A stretch of 64,000 bases of DNA, from assembly GCA_045601045.1 (NCBI GenBank), contig JAZRZA010000082.1, positions 1-64,000 on the forward strand, in the 5' to 3' direction. The notes under the pieces are model-generated. The model searched no databases, was not told where the DNA came from, and was given only the letters and a program-made list of their open reading frames with translations. Of this stretch, positions 27,719-35,323 are shown piece after piece. This stretch comes from UBA1181 sp045601045. GTDB taxonomy: Bacteria; Bacteroidota; Bacteroidia; Bacteroidales; Paludibacteraceae. How positions within the stretch are numbered: the stretch's first letter is position 1; each line of letters starts with the position of its first letter. The position numbers were made by a program, and so were the translations under genes.

Positions 27719-28411
27719 TTAAATAGTCTCTCCCTTTCTATAATAGTAAATCAAGCCATAAGCCTTGCACTTCTCGATCTTGACAGATGGCTGCTGATCG
27801 GCAAAGGTGGCCTCCACCTCATCCCAAATCTTCAAGATCAGATCATCGGCCTCCTTGTTCAGCTGTCCAATATTCTCACTGGTACGGGAAGTGTTGTTCT
27901 GCAAAATCTTCTGGTTGCCATAATATTCCGCAAAAATATCGTAATGGACACGTACCTTCGCGATGGCTGGATTATAGATAGGCGTACCTCCCATGCTGAG
28001 TCGGCGTTGTTCTCCGTCGATGATTTTCTTGCCCCATCGGTAAAGACTCTCGTCTGAGGTCAAATCAGGGGTGACGTTCGAATCAGGGCGAAGTCCATAG
28101 AACTCCTTGTACTCCGCACGAATCTCGTGACGTTGCACACACATATTCAACACCTTAATAAAATGCGACACGTACATTCTCGCATTTTTGGCAGCCTCTT
28201 GGAACTCAATGCTTGTGGAGAATTGCTTCTCACTACATTGTTTATTCTCGTTTATCGCGCGTTGGTATTTCAACAAGAAACCCTTCGCATCTTCAAATAG
28301 TTTATATGAGTAAGCCAAATCATAAAGGCTAGCGGACTCTCCCATATGAACCGCTTGTCGTATGGACCGCAACCTCGCCTGATTTGTATTCGGTAATCTT
28401 CTGTACGGCAT
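27719..28411 (-). CDS. conserved-looking cytosolic protein of unknown function
   Basis: 230 residues, no signal peptide or membrane segment. It is strongly alpha-helical with an N-terminal basic start (MPYRRLPNTNQARLRSIRQA) and polar helices through the middle. IYNPAIAKVRVHYDIFAEYYG lies near residue 160, and a C-terminal segment ends KAYGLIYYYRKGE. No catalytic motif is recognised. It sits nine bases after the TrmB fusion gene in the holB-to-GT90 transcription unit. Confidence 0.75.
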   Translation of the reverse strand: MPYRRLPNTNQARLRSIRQAVHMGESASLYDLAYSYKLFEDAKGFLLKYQRAINENKQCSEKQFSTSIEFQEAAKNARMYVSHFIKVLNMCVQRHEIRAEYKEFYGLRPDSNVTPDLTSDESLYRWGKKIIDGEQRRLSMGGTPIYNPAIAKVRVHYDIFAEYYGNQKILQNNTSRTSENIGQLNKEADDLILKIWDEVEATFADQQPSVKIEKCKAYGLIYYYRKGETI

Positions 28412-28420
28412 CTTGAACTA

Positions 28421-30163
28421 TTAGTCCTCCCTATACATTAAATCGTGAGCCAATTGATACAAAATCTCCTTACGCTCCTTATCGAGGCTCACCTTATCTA
28501 AAGCCTCTATGGAACGATTGTAGTAGTCGCGCATGGATTGCTCCGCCAACGACTTGATGCCCAACTCCTCGTACAACTTAGTTACGGCGGACACCTTCTC
28601 GTCGCGGTCAAATTGCGTCATCGACAACCATCGATTCAACTCCTGCTTTTGCGCCGCATTCGCCTTCTCGCAAGCGTTGATGAGCAAGAACGTCTTCTTG
28701 TTGCAGCAGATGTCTCCTCCGATCTTCTTGCCGAATTTCTTCACATCTCCCCAAACGTCCAACAAATCATCCTTCAACTGGAAGGCCAAACCGATGGCGA
28801 TACCATATTCATAAAGCAATTTGGCATCCTTCGCCTTCGCGCCACCACAAATGGCACCGATTTGTAAGCTGGCCGCCAAAAGCACCGCGGTCTTCAAACG
28901 AATCATCTCCATGTATTCCGCAACGGAGACATCATTTCTGGATTCAAAATCCATATCGTATTGTTGACCCTCGCAAACCTCCACAGCAGTGCGGGAGAAG
29001 ATATCGACGATCGCCTGGAAATCCTTCGGATCGCACTTCGCCAACAACTGGTAAGCTTTGATCAACATCGCGTCTCCGGACAAAATCGCCGTATTATCGT
29101 TCCATTTCTTATGGACAGTAGGTTGACCTCTACGCATATCCGCCTTATCCATGATATCGTCATGCAAAAGGGTAAAGTTGTGGAAAACCTCCAATGCGAG
29201 AGCAGGATACAAGGCCGCCTTTGAATTTCCTGAAAACATTTGGCAAGCCATGAGAGCACAAGCGGGACGGATTCTCTTTCCGCCCAAAGACAACACATAA
29301 GCAATCGGGTCGTACAAACCATGAGGTTCTATGTCCCAATTCAAATCCTTCAACGCTTTTTTCACCACGCCGAGGATCTCTTCAAAATTCAATTCTTTTT
29401 CCATATCATCAGTCACCAAACCTCTTCTGGTTCGATTATAACTTCTATAACTATCGTATTCAATCTCCACATCAGGCTCCACGAAAGAATCACGTTTGTC
29501 CAAGACATAACGGATGTGCTTGATGGTCAATCCCCTCTCCAACCATTGCTGTTCGTAGAAAGTCTTAATGGAGAGTATCTTATCATCGGAGAAATCTGAA
29601 TGGTAAAGGTCATCGTTCTGGAACTCCACCTTGTAGTGGTTCGCCTTCACCATCTCGCAGGTATATTGGAACATGAAATTGCTGTCGGTCTTCAAATGGA
29701 TCAAACCACCCTCCTTCACGAATTTTTGGTACAACTCCATAAACCGAGTGGAGGTCAAACGTTTACGGACCTTCTTCATTTGAGGATCTGGGAAGGTTAA
29801 CCAAATCTCGGAGACCTCATCCTGCGCGAAAAAAGCGTCAATGATCTCAATGTTCGTACGGACAAAGGCCACATTCTTCATTCCCTTTTGGTAAGAGGCC
29901 TTGGCTCCTGTCCACATACGGGCACCTTTGATATCTACACCGATAAAATTCTTCTCGGGGAACAATTCAGCAAGGGCCACCGTGTATTCGCCCTTTCCGC
30001 AACCCAATTCCAAGACAATGGGATTGTCATTGCCAAAGAATTCACGCCACTTCCCTCTCATCGGGAAAGCGGTTTCACTCTCCTTCATCGACGAGAAGGT
30101 GTATTGGAACACATGGGGGAATGTCTCCATCTCCCCAAATTTCGCTAACTTATTCTTCCCCAT
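28421..30163 (-). CDS. fusion: tRNA m7G46 methyltransferase TrmB + polyprenyl diphosphate synthase
   Basis: A continuous 580-residue frame made of two complete enzymes. Residues 1-253 are TrmB: LELGCGKGEY (51-60, AdoMet site), PDPQMKK (125-131) and the typical Bacteroidota end DSYRSYNRTRRGL. Residues 254-580 start at Met254 (base 29404) and are a trans-prenyltransferase: GGKRIRP (294-300), first aspartate motif DDIMD (335-339) and second DDLLD (465-469). It makes a C15 or longer isoprenoid diphosphate. The joint reads GGT TTG GTG ACT GAT GAT ATG. One base out of frame, TGA stops occur just before that ATG, so a single-base change from two separate genes could have made the fusion. The start overlaps gldH by 14 bases. 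Confidence 0.88.
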   Translation of the reverse strand: MGKNKLAKFGEMETFPHVFQYTFSSMKESETAFPMRGKWREFFGNDNPIVLELGCGKGEYTVALAELFPEKNFIGVDIKGARMWTGAKASYQKGMKNVAFVRTNIEIIDAFFAQDEVSEIWLTFPDPQMKKVRKRLTSTRFMELYQKFVKEGGLIHLKTDSNFMFQYTCEMVKANHYKVEFQNDDLYHSDFSDDKILSIKTFYEQQWLERGLTIKHIRYVLDKRDSFVEPDVEIEYDSYRSYNRTRRGLVTDDMEKELNFEEILGVVKKALKDLNWDIEPHGLYDPIAYVLSLGGKRIRPACALMACQMFSGNSKAALYPALALEVFHNFTLLHDDIMDKADMRRGQPTVHKKWNDNTAILSGDAMLIKAYQLLAKCDPKDFQAIVDIFSRTAVEVCEGQQYDMDFESRNDVSVAEYMEMIRLKTAVLLAASLQIGAICGGAKAKDAKLLYEYGIAIGLAFQLKDDLLDVWGDVKKFGKKIGGDICCNKKTFLLINACEKANAAQKQELNRWLSMTQFDRDEKVSAVTKLYEELGIKSLAEQSMRDYYNRSIEALDKVSLDKERKEILYQLAHDLMYRED

Positions 30164-30635
30164 TATTTTTCACAATTCTAATTCCGACTTCCTTAATACC
30201 TGGCAACGTATCCATCCGCATACCCTGCACCAAATCGAAATGGTACTTTCCCACCTTCTTAAACGGCGTGGAGTGGATGAACTCTACAGGCACGTGATAC
30301 ATGGATCCAGAGGATTTACCGATCCACTTGCCATAATTGTCCGCCATGACACAGTTCAATGTATCCGAATACTCCACAGAGTCTGGAGAGACAGAGTGGA
30401 CAAACAACCAGAAGTTTTGGAAAGGATAATTGTTGTCATTTCTGATATCCACCAAAATCTTGTACTCACCCACCGTATCCGCGGATTGATAATCAAAAGA
30501 GACTACATCATATTTACGCCATCCTTCGTCTGGCAACATCTTGGATTGCTGGAAAGTGGCAGACTCGCCACATCCCATCGCGATCATCGCCCAAACGGCT
30601 AAAAACTCGCACCTGAATAAAGAAAGCTTACTCAT
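30150..30635 (-). CDS. gldH: GldH-type lipoprotein
   Basis: 161 residues from the ATG at 30635, which overlaps the ricT stop by eight bases. The longer open frame upstream is only a reading-frame shadow of the ricT tail. The lipoprotein signal ends in AMGC with Cys22. The soluble part contains the GldH-like order DEGWRKYDVVSFDY, YKILVDIRNDNNYPFQNFWLF, then GSMYHVPVEF and GIKEVGIRI. GldH is needed for gliding in flavobacteria. In non-gliding Bacteroidales it is retained next to holB and ricT, role unclear. Confidence 0.85.
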   Translation of the reverse strand: MSKLSLFRCEFLAVWAMIAMGCGESATFQQSKMLPDEGWRKYDVVSFDYQSADTVGEYKILVDIRNDNNYPFQNFWLFVHSVSPDSVEYSDTLNCVMADNYGKWIGKSSGSMYHVPVEFIHSTPFKKVGKYHFDLVQGMRMDTLPGIKEVGIRIVKNNGEE

Positions 30636-32175
30636 TGCCACCTGCAGGATTAGGATTAGACGATGGACCATTCTCTCCATTCCCACCTTGGCCGCCATTC
30701 CTACGTTTGAAGTTATTGCGGCGATGGTTGTTGCGGTTCTGGTTACGGTTCTGATTCTGTCCTTGATTTGCGGAAGCTTCAACCGACGCTTCTCCTCCCT
30801 GATTTTGAGTAGGAGCGCCACCCTCACCTTGCGGTTGGTTTTGCGCTTGATTCTGAGGTTGGTTATTTTGTGGCCTATTCGGACGATTCTGCCTCTTGTT
30901 ATTACGGTCACGATTCTCTCGATTAGGCTTGCGATCTCCGTTTTCGTTGTTGCGAGCGCCCTCTACAGGACGGTTCTCCCTATTTTGCTGATCGCTATGT
31001 TGCTTCTCGGAGTTCTGGGTTTCAGGTGCCGTCTCATTCTGTATCTGTGCCTTAGCACCCTCTCCGTTCACCGCCTTATCATTCGGTTTGTTACCGCCCT
31101 TCTTTTTCTTCTTTTTCTTCTTGTCGAAACGGGTCAGACTATCTTGTCCCACCACATTCTCGTAGTCTATTGGTTTAACGTTCTCCTCGCCGGTCTCCTC
31201 CAACAAGGCATCCACCTTGATACCCTGCTTGTTGAGCGCGATGATCTCCTTTACCCTTTCCACTGGAATAGAGGTGACATTGGATGCCATGTTCGGAGCG
31301 GAAGAGTATTGCATGATACGACCGAACACATCGGTCTTAAAATGATAGAAGGTACCATCTTTCGTCTCCAAAGGAATGTTGCGGGCAGGAATATCCTTTT
31401 GCGCCTCCACGTAGGCGTCCACCTCGTAGTTAAGGCAGCATTTCAATTTCGCGCATTGTCCCGCCAACTTTTGAGGATTCAACGAGATCTCCTGGTAGCG
31501 AGCCGAACTGGTCGCCACGGAACTGAACTTGGTCAACCACGATGAACAGCACAAAGGACGACCGCATGGTCCGATTCCGCCAATGCGTCCAGCCTCCTGA
31601 CGGGCACCTATCTGCTTCATCTCGATGCGCACGCGGAAAGTATCCGCCAAGACCTTGATCAACTCACGGAAATCGACACGTTCGTCCGCGATGTAGTAGA
31701 AGATCGCCTTGTTGCCGTCTCCTTGATACTCCACGTCACCGATCTTCATATTCAATTTGAGGTTCTCCGCGATTTTACGGGCACGAAGCATCGTATCATG
31801 CTCCTTCGCCTTCGCCTCCTCGAAGTGTTCCAAATCGTTCGGACGCGCCTTGCGATAGATTCGCTTGATCTCCGTGCGGGCAGGATCCACATGGTACTTC
31901 TTCATTTGGGCCAAAACCAATTGCCCCGTCATGGAGACCGTACCGATATCGTGGCCTGGCGTAGCCTCGACAGCCACCACATCGCCTTTCTCCAAGGCCA
32001 AGCCATTGGTATTTCTGAAATAACCCTTTCTCGTATTTTTGAAGGTCACCTCGACCAAATCAGTGGCATTCGCCGCCTCGGGAATGTCACACAACCAATC
32101 GTAGGTGTCCAATTTCTGATCCGTTTTTTTGCTGCACCCCTTACTATTCATTTGGCAGCCATTGAATGTGCTCAT
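30628..32175 (-). CDS. ricT: PSP1 domain protein (RicT/YaaT-like) with Asn/Gln-rich tail
   Basis: 515 residues. The PSP1 core (about 35-290) has the cysteines IGPCGRPLCC (Cys204, 209, 210) and CAKLKCCLNYE (Cys241, 246, 247). Equivalent residues in the B. subtilis RicAFT complex are tied to Fe-S clusters. RicT assists RNA maturation there and also sits beside holB. Residues 352-515 are an intrinsically disordered extension starting with eight lysines. This is followed by Asn/Gln/Arg-rich repeats (NRENRDRNNKRQ, QNQAQNQPQG, NQNRNQNRNN), reminiscent of an RNA-binding tail. Followed by gldH with an 8-base overlap. Confidence 0.9.
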   Translation of the reverse strand: MSTFNGCQMNSKGCSKKTDQKLDTYDWLCDIPEAANATDLVEVTFKNTRKGYFRNTNGLALEKGDVVAVEATPGHDIGTVSMTGQLVLAQMKKYHVDPARTEIKRIYRKARPNDLEHFEEAKAKEHDTMLRARKIAENLKLNMKIGDVEYQGDGNKAIFYYIADERVDFRELIKVLADTFRVRIEMKQIGARQEAGRIGGIGPCGRPLCCSSWLTKFSSVATSSARYQEISLNPQKLAGQCAKLKCCLNYEVDAYVEAQKDIPARNIPLETKDGTFYHFKTDVFGRIMQYSSAPNMASNVTSIPVERVKEIIALNKQGIKVDALLEETGEENVKPIDYENVVGQDSLTRFDKKKKKKKKGGNKPNDKAVNGEGAKAQIQNETAPETQNSEKQHSDQQNRENRPVEGARNNENGDRKPNRENRDRNNKRQNRPNRPQNNQPQNQAQNQPQGEGGAPTQNQGGEASVEASANQGQNQNRNQNRNNHRRNNFKRRNGGQGGNGENGPSSNPNPAGGNE

Positions 32176-32209
32176 ATATCGATTTTAATTTTTTCGTTTT
32201 TAATTCATT

Positions 32210-33343
32210 CTAAGATTTTACCTTTCTCAGTAACACCGCCACCTTCATCGCCAAGTCGAAGAATACGATCTTCGCTTGCACATTTTGCTCAATGTGCTGC
32301 TGCGCCAAATTCAGCTCGGAAAGGAATTCGGCGATGTTCAATTCATTCACATAGGGAGCGAACTTCGTAGCGAAACCAGATTCCTCCGTCGTCATGAAAC
32401 TAATCTCCCTATTGTGCAGATTATATATAAAATTCTCCCTCACCATGTTCTGCACATAGGCAAGGAAGGATATTTGTCTCTTTCTTCCCAATTCATGGGC
32501 GGACTCCATCCACCCCTTCATCTTGCGGGCGTCACCCGTATAAGCGATGCGCATCAATGTCACAAAAAGGTCGAAATACTCTTTCGTGTCTCCCGCCGTC
32601 TGAATGACATTCTCGGCCATCACCAGACTTCCTTTGGAGATATGGGCCACATCCTCCAACTGAGTCCCCGACAGCCCATAGATTTTAGAGAGCGCCACCT
32701 TCATGTCCGCCTCCTCCAATGGGGGGACAAAGATGCGTTGCACACGGGAAGTGATGGTGGAGAGCAACGCCTCCGGATTCTCGCTGACCAAGATGAAATA
32801 GGACTTTTGAGGAGGTTCCTCCAAGACTTTCAACAATTTGTTGGCGCAAGTCTCGTTCATCTTCTCCGGCAGCCAGATAATCATCACTTTGCAGTCCGCC
32901 TCATAAGGCTTCGTGTTGAACTTGCGGATGATCTCCTCGCTCTCGCTCGCATAAATGATGGACTGTTTGTTATCCGATTTCAGCTCCACATTCCACTGGT
33001 CGTAACTGAAATAGGGCGTACGCAACAATTGGGCTCTCCATTGAGGCAAAAATGTTTCACAGTTGGTTGTGTCATTCGACTTCTCCTTGTAGATCGGGAA
33101 GACGAAATGTAGATCCGGATGCACCAATTTAGCGAACTGTCTGCACGATTGGCAGCACCCGCAAGGGCCCTCCGCCTTTCGATCCGTGCAACAGAGATAC
33201 TGGGCCAATGCGACCGCAATGCCCAATTTGCCTGTTCCCTCGGGGCCACACAGCAAAATAGCATGAGGCAAGCGACCCTCCGTCACCGCCTTGATCAGTC
33301 TTCCCTTGATGGCACCCTGCCCGTATATCTCACTAAATAGCAT
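32210..33343 (-). CDS. holB: DNA polymerase III clamp-loader delta' subunit
   Basis: 377 residues of the HolB/DnaX-like AAA+ type. Walker A-like GPEGTGK spans 33-39 and is followed by a zinc-type cysteine cluster (51-67, CGCCQSC). KVMIIWLPEKMNETCANKLLKVLEEPP and SRVQRIFVPP match the conserved clamp-loader blocks (SRC-like region). It would act in loading the beta clamp. It is first in a transcription unit with ricT and gldH, and has its own promoter. Confidence 0.9.
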   Translation of the reverse strand: MLFSEIYGQGAIKGRLIKAVTEGRLPHAILLCGPEGTGKLGIAVALAQYLCCTDRKAEGPCGCCQSCRQFAKLVHPDLHFVFPIYKEKSNDTTNCETFLPQWRAQLLRTPYFSYDQWNVELKSDNKQSIIYASESEEIIRKFNTKPYEADCKVMIIWLPEKMNETCANKLLKVLEEPPQKSYFILVSENPEALLSTITSRVQRIFVPPLEEADMKVALSKIYGLSGTQLEDVAHISKGSLVMAENVIQTAGDTKEYFDLFVTLMRIAYTGDARKMKGWMESAHELGRKRQISFLAYVQNMVRENFIYNLHNREISFMTTEESGFATKFAPYVNELNIAEFLSELNLAQQHIEQNVQAKIVFFDLAMKVAVLLRKVKS

Positions 33344-33371
33344 GCTTTTATCGGATTTTGCAAAATCGTTT

Positions 33372-33402
33372 CAAAGTTAGTCATTTATAACGTATGGGGC
33401 AA
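33372..33402 (-). promoter_or_regulatory. promoter of the holB-ricT-gldH unit
   Basis: On the minus strand TTG (33400-33402), a 20-base spacer and TAACTTTG (33372-33379) fit the Bacteroidota promoter. The element ends 29 bases before the holB ATG. Confidence 0.65.
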
Positions 33403-33524
33403 CTTATTAAAGCAAAAAGTGAGAATGACCACCCCAATAAATTTTCAACAACTCTTCTCACCTAAAAAAGTTGGTTTCGCAACGGAAAAATTAACATTTT
33501 TTCGCCCGGTTTGGACAATTCTCT

Positions 33525-33555
33525 TTTGATTATCCGTTGCTTTTCAATAAATTTG
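33525..33555 (+). promoter_or_regulatory. promoter of argH-rsfS-ftsH
   Basis: TTTG (33525-33528), a 19-base spacer and TAAATTTG (33548-33555) match the consensus fully. It lies 31 bases before argH and is divergent from the holB promoter. The 243-base gap between the genes holds only these signals and AT-rich sequence. Confidence 0.75.
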
Positions 33556-33586
33556 CAAATTGTTATTAACAGAAAACTAGTGACCA

Positions 33587-34927
33587 ATGGCACAGAAACT
33601 ATGGGATAAAGGCAAAGCGACCAACGCTGAGATTGAGAAGTTCACGGTAGGCCGCGACCGCGAGATGGATATCTTTTTGGCAAAACACGATGTGGTAGGC
33701 TCCATGGCGCACATCACCATGTTGGAATCCATCGGATTATTGGGCAAAGAAGAATTGCCCGTACTGTTGAAAGAACTCAAAAACATATACGAGCAAGCCG
33801 AAGCTGGCAAATTCGAAATAGAAGAGGGTGTGGAGGATGTCCACTCTCAAGTGGAACTGATGTTGACACGCAAATTGGGCGACATGGGAAAGAAGATCCA
33901 CAGCGGACGTTCACGCAACGACCAAGTGTTGTTGGACATGAAACTCTTCACCCGTGAGCAAATCAAGAACGTGGCGATGTCGGCACGTACCCTATTCGAC
34001 GCGCTCATCGAACAAAGCAACCGTTACAAGGATGTCTTGATGCCAGGCTACACACACTTGCAAATCGCCATGCCATCCTCTTTCGGACTATGGTTTGGCG
34101 CCTATGCCGAGAGTTTGGCGGACGACATGGAATTGTTGCTAGCCGCTTGGAAGATGACCAACCGCAACCCATTGGGCTCTGCCGCCGGTTACGGTTCTTC
34201 CTTCCCGCTCAACAGACAGAAGACTACCGATTTGTTGGGATTCGACTCTATGGACTACAACGTAGTTTATGCGCAGATGGGACGTGGAAAAATCGAGAAG
34301 ACAGTCGCGTTCGCGTTAGCTGGCATCGCCTCCACCATCTCCAAATTGGCGTTCGACTCCTGTATGTTCACCAGCCAAAACTTCGGATTCCTCAAATTGC
34401 CTGATGAGTGTACCACAGGTTCCAGCATCATGCCGCACAAAAAGAATCCAGACGTGTTCGAGCTCACCCGCGCGAAGTGCAACAAGATCCAATCGTTGCC
34501 TCAACAGATCATGATGATCATGAACAACTTGCCTTCCGGCTACTTCCGCGACCTTCAAATCATCAAGGAGATCTTCATCCCAGTATTCGAGGATTTGCAA
34601 GATTGCCTATTGATGACCACCCACATCGTAAGTCAGGTGAAGGTGAACGAGAACATCCTTTCAGACAGCAAATACGACTTCATATTCAGCGTGGAGGAGG
34701 TGAACCGACTCGTTCTCTCCGGCATGCCGTTTAGAGACGCCTACAAGAAGGTGGGACTCGACATCGAAGCAGGCAAATTCGTTCCTAACAAGGAGATCCA
34801 CCACACCCATGAGGGAAGCGTGGGCAACCTCTGCAATGATCGCATCACCGCACTAATGGATGAGACCATGAGCGAATTCACCTTTAACAGAGTTGACAAA
34901 GCAATTGAGAAATTACTGAACATTTAA
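33587..34927 (+). CDS. argH: argininosuccinate lyase
   Basis: 446 residues. It cleaves argininosuccinate to arginine and fumarate in the last step of arginine synthesis. The superfamily signature GSSIMPHKKN is at 278-287. KIHSGRSRNDQVLLD and PGYTHLQIAMP are the other ArgH blocks. The frame starts with LWDKG after a short head, as usual. It leads a unit with rsfS (3-base gap) and ftsH. Confidence 0.96.
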   Translation: MAQKLWDKGKATNAEIEKFTVGRDREMDIFLAKHDVVGSMAHITMLESIGLLGKEELPVLLKELKNIYEQAEAGKFEIEEGVEDVHSQVELMLTRKLGDMGKKIHSGRSRNDQVLLDMKLFTREQIKNVAMSARTLFDALIEQSNRYKDVLMPGYTHLQIAMPSSFGLWFGAYAESLADDMELLLAAWKMTNRNPLGSAAGYGSSFPLNRQKTTDLLGFDSMDYNVVYAQMGRGKIEKTVAFALAGIASTISKLAFDSCMFTSQNFGFLKLPDECTTGSSIMPHKKNPDVFELTRAKCNKIQSLPQQIMMIMNNLPSGYFRDLQIIKEIFIPVFEDLQDCLLMTTHIVSQVKVNENILSDSKYDFIFSVEEVNRLVLSGMPFRDAYKKVGLDIEAGKFVPNKEIHHTHEGSVGNLCNDRITALMDETMSEFTFNRVDKAIEKLLNI

Positions 34928-34930
34928 GAA

Positions 34931-35308
34931 ATGGCGAAAAAGAAAGTTATTGACGAGACCGAATTATTGGTAAACAAAATCGTCGAAGGAATACAAGAGA
35001 AGAAAGGTTTGAAAATCACCGTAGTGGACATGTCCAAATTGGAGGATTATGTCTTCCGCTATTTCGTGATTTGCGAAGGAAATTCCAACACGCATATCTG
35101 CTCCATCGCTGATGAGGTAAGAGAATATGTCCGCGAACAAATCCACGTGAAACCTTTCGCCATGGATGGTTACGCGAACGCGCAATGGATCGCCGTTGAC
35201 TACGGAGAGGTCATCCTTCACGTATTCCAACCCGAATTAAGAGAATTTTACAGTCTTGAAACACTCTGGGAAGACGCGGAGATCAAAGAGATCCCTGATT
35301 TGCTTTAA
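34931..35308 (+). CDS. rsfS: ribosome silencing factor RsfS
   Basis: 125 residues of the RsfS/YbeB/Iojap family, which binds ribosomal protein uL14 and blocks subunit joining when nutrients run short. Family blocks are GLKITVVDMSKLE, DYVFRYFVICEGNSNTHICSIAD and the C-terminal WIAVDYGEVILHVFQPELREFYSLETLW. The rsfS-ftsH order is common in Bacteroidales. Confidence 0.94.
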   Translation: MAKKKVIDETELLVNKIVEGIQEKKGLKITVVDMSKLEDYVFRYFVICEGNSNTHICSIADEVREYVREQIHVKPFAMDGYANAQWIAVDYGEVILHVFQPELREFYSLETLWEDAEIKEIPDLL

Positions 35309-35323
35309 CAAACAAAAACGCAC

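Noticed and set aside
30636..30911. N-terminal extension of the gldH frame
   Set aside because: Arg-rich shadow of ricT. The true start is the ATG at 30635 with a lipoprotein signal.
30823..31116. Run of lysine codons and repeats in ricT as a frameshift or assembly error
   Set aside because: The frame stays open to a stop that overlaps gldH in the arrangement expected for coupled genes, so the tail appears genuine.
30541..31545. 334-residue hydrophobic open frame antisense to the ricT tail
   Set aside because: It is the complement of Asn/Gln/Arg codons, giving false Leu/Ile/Val-rich sequence. The sense frame carries the PSP1 protein.
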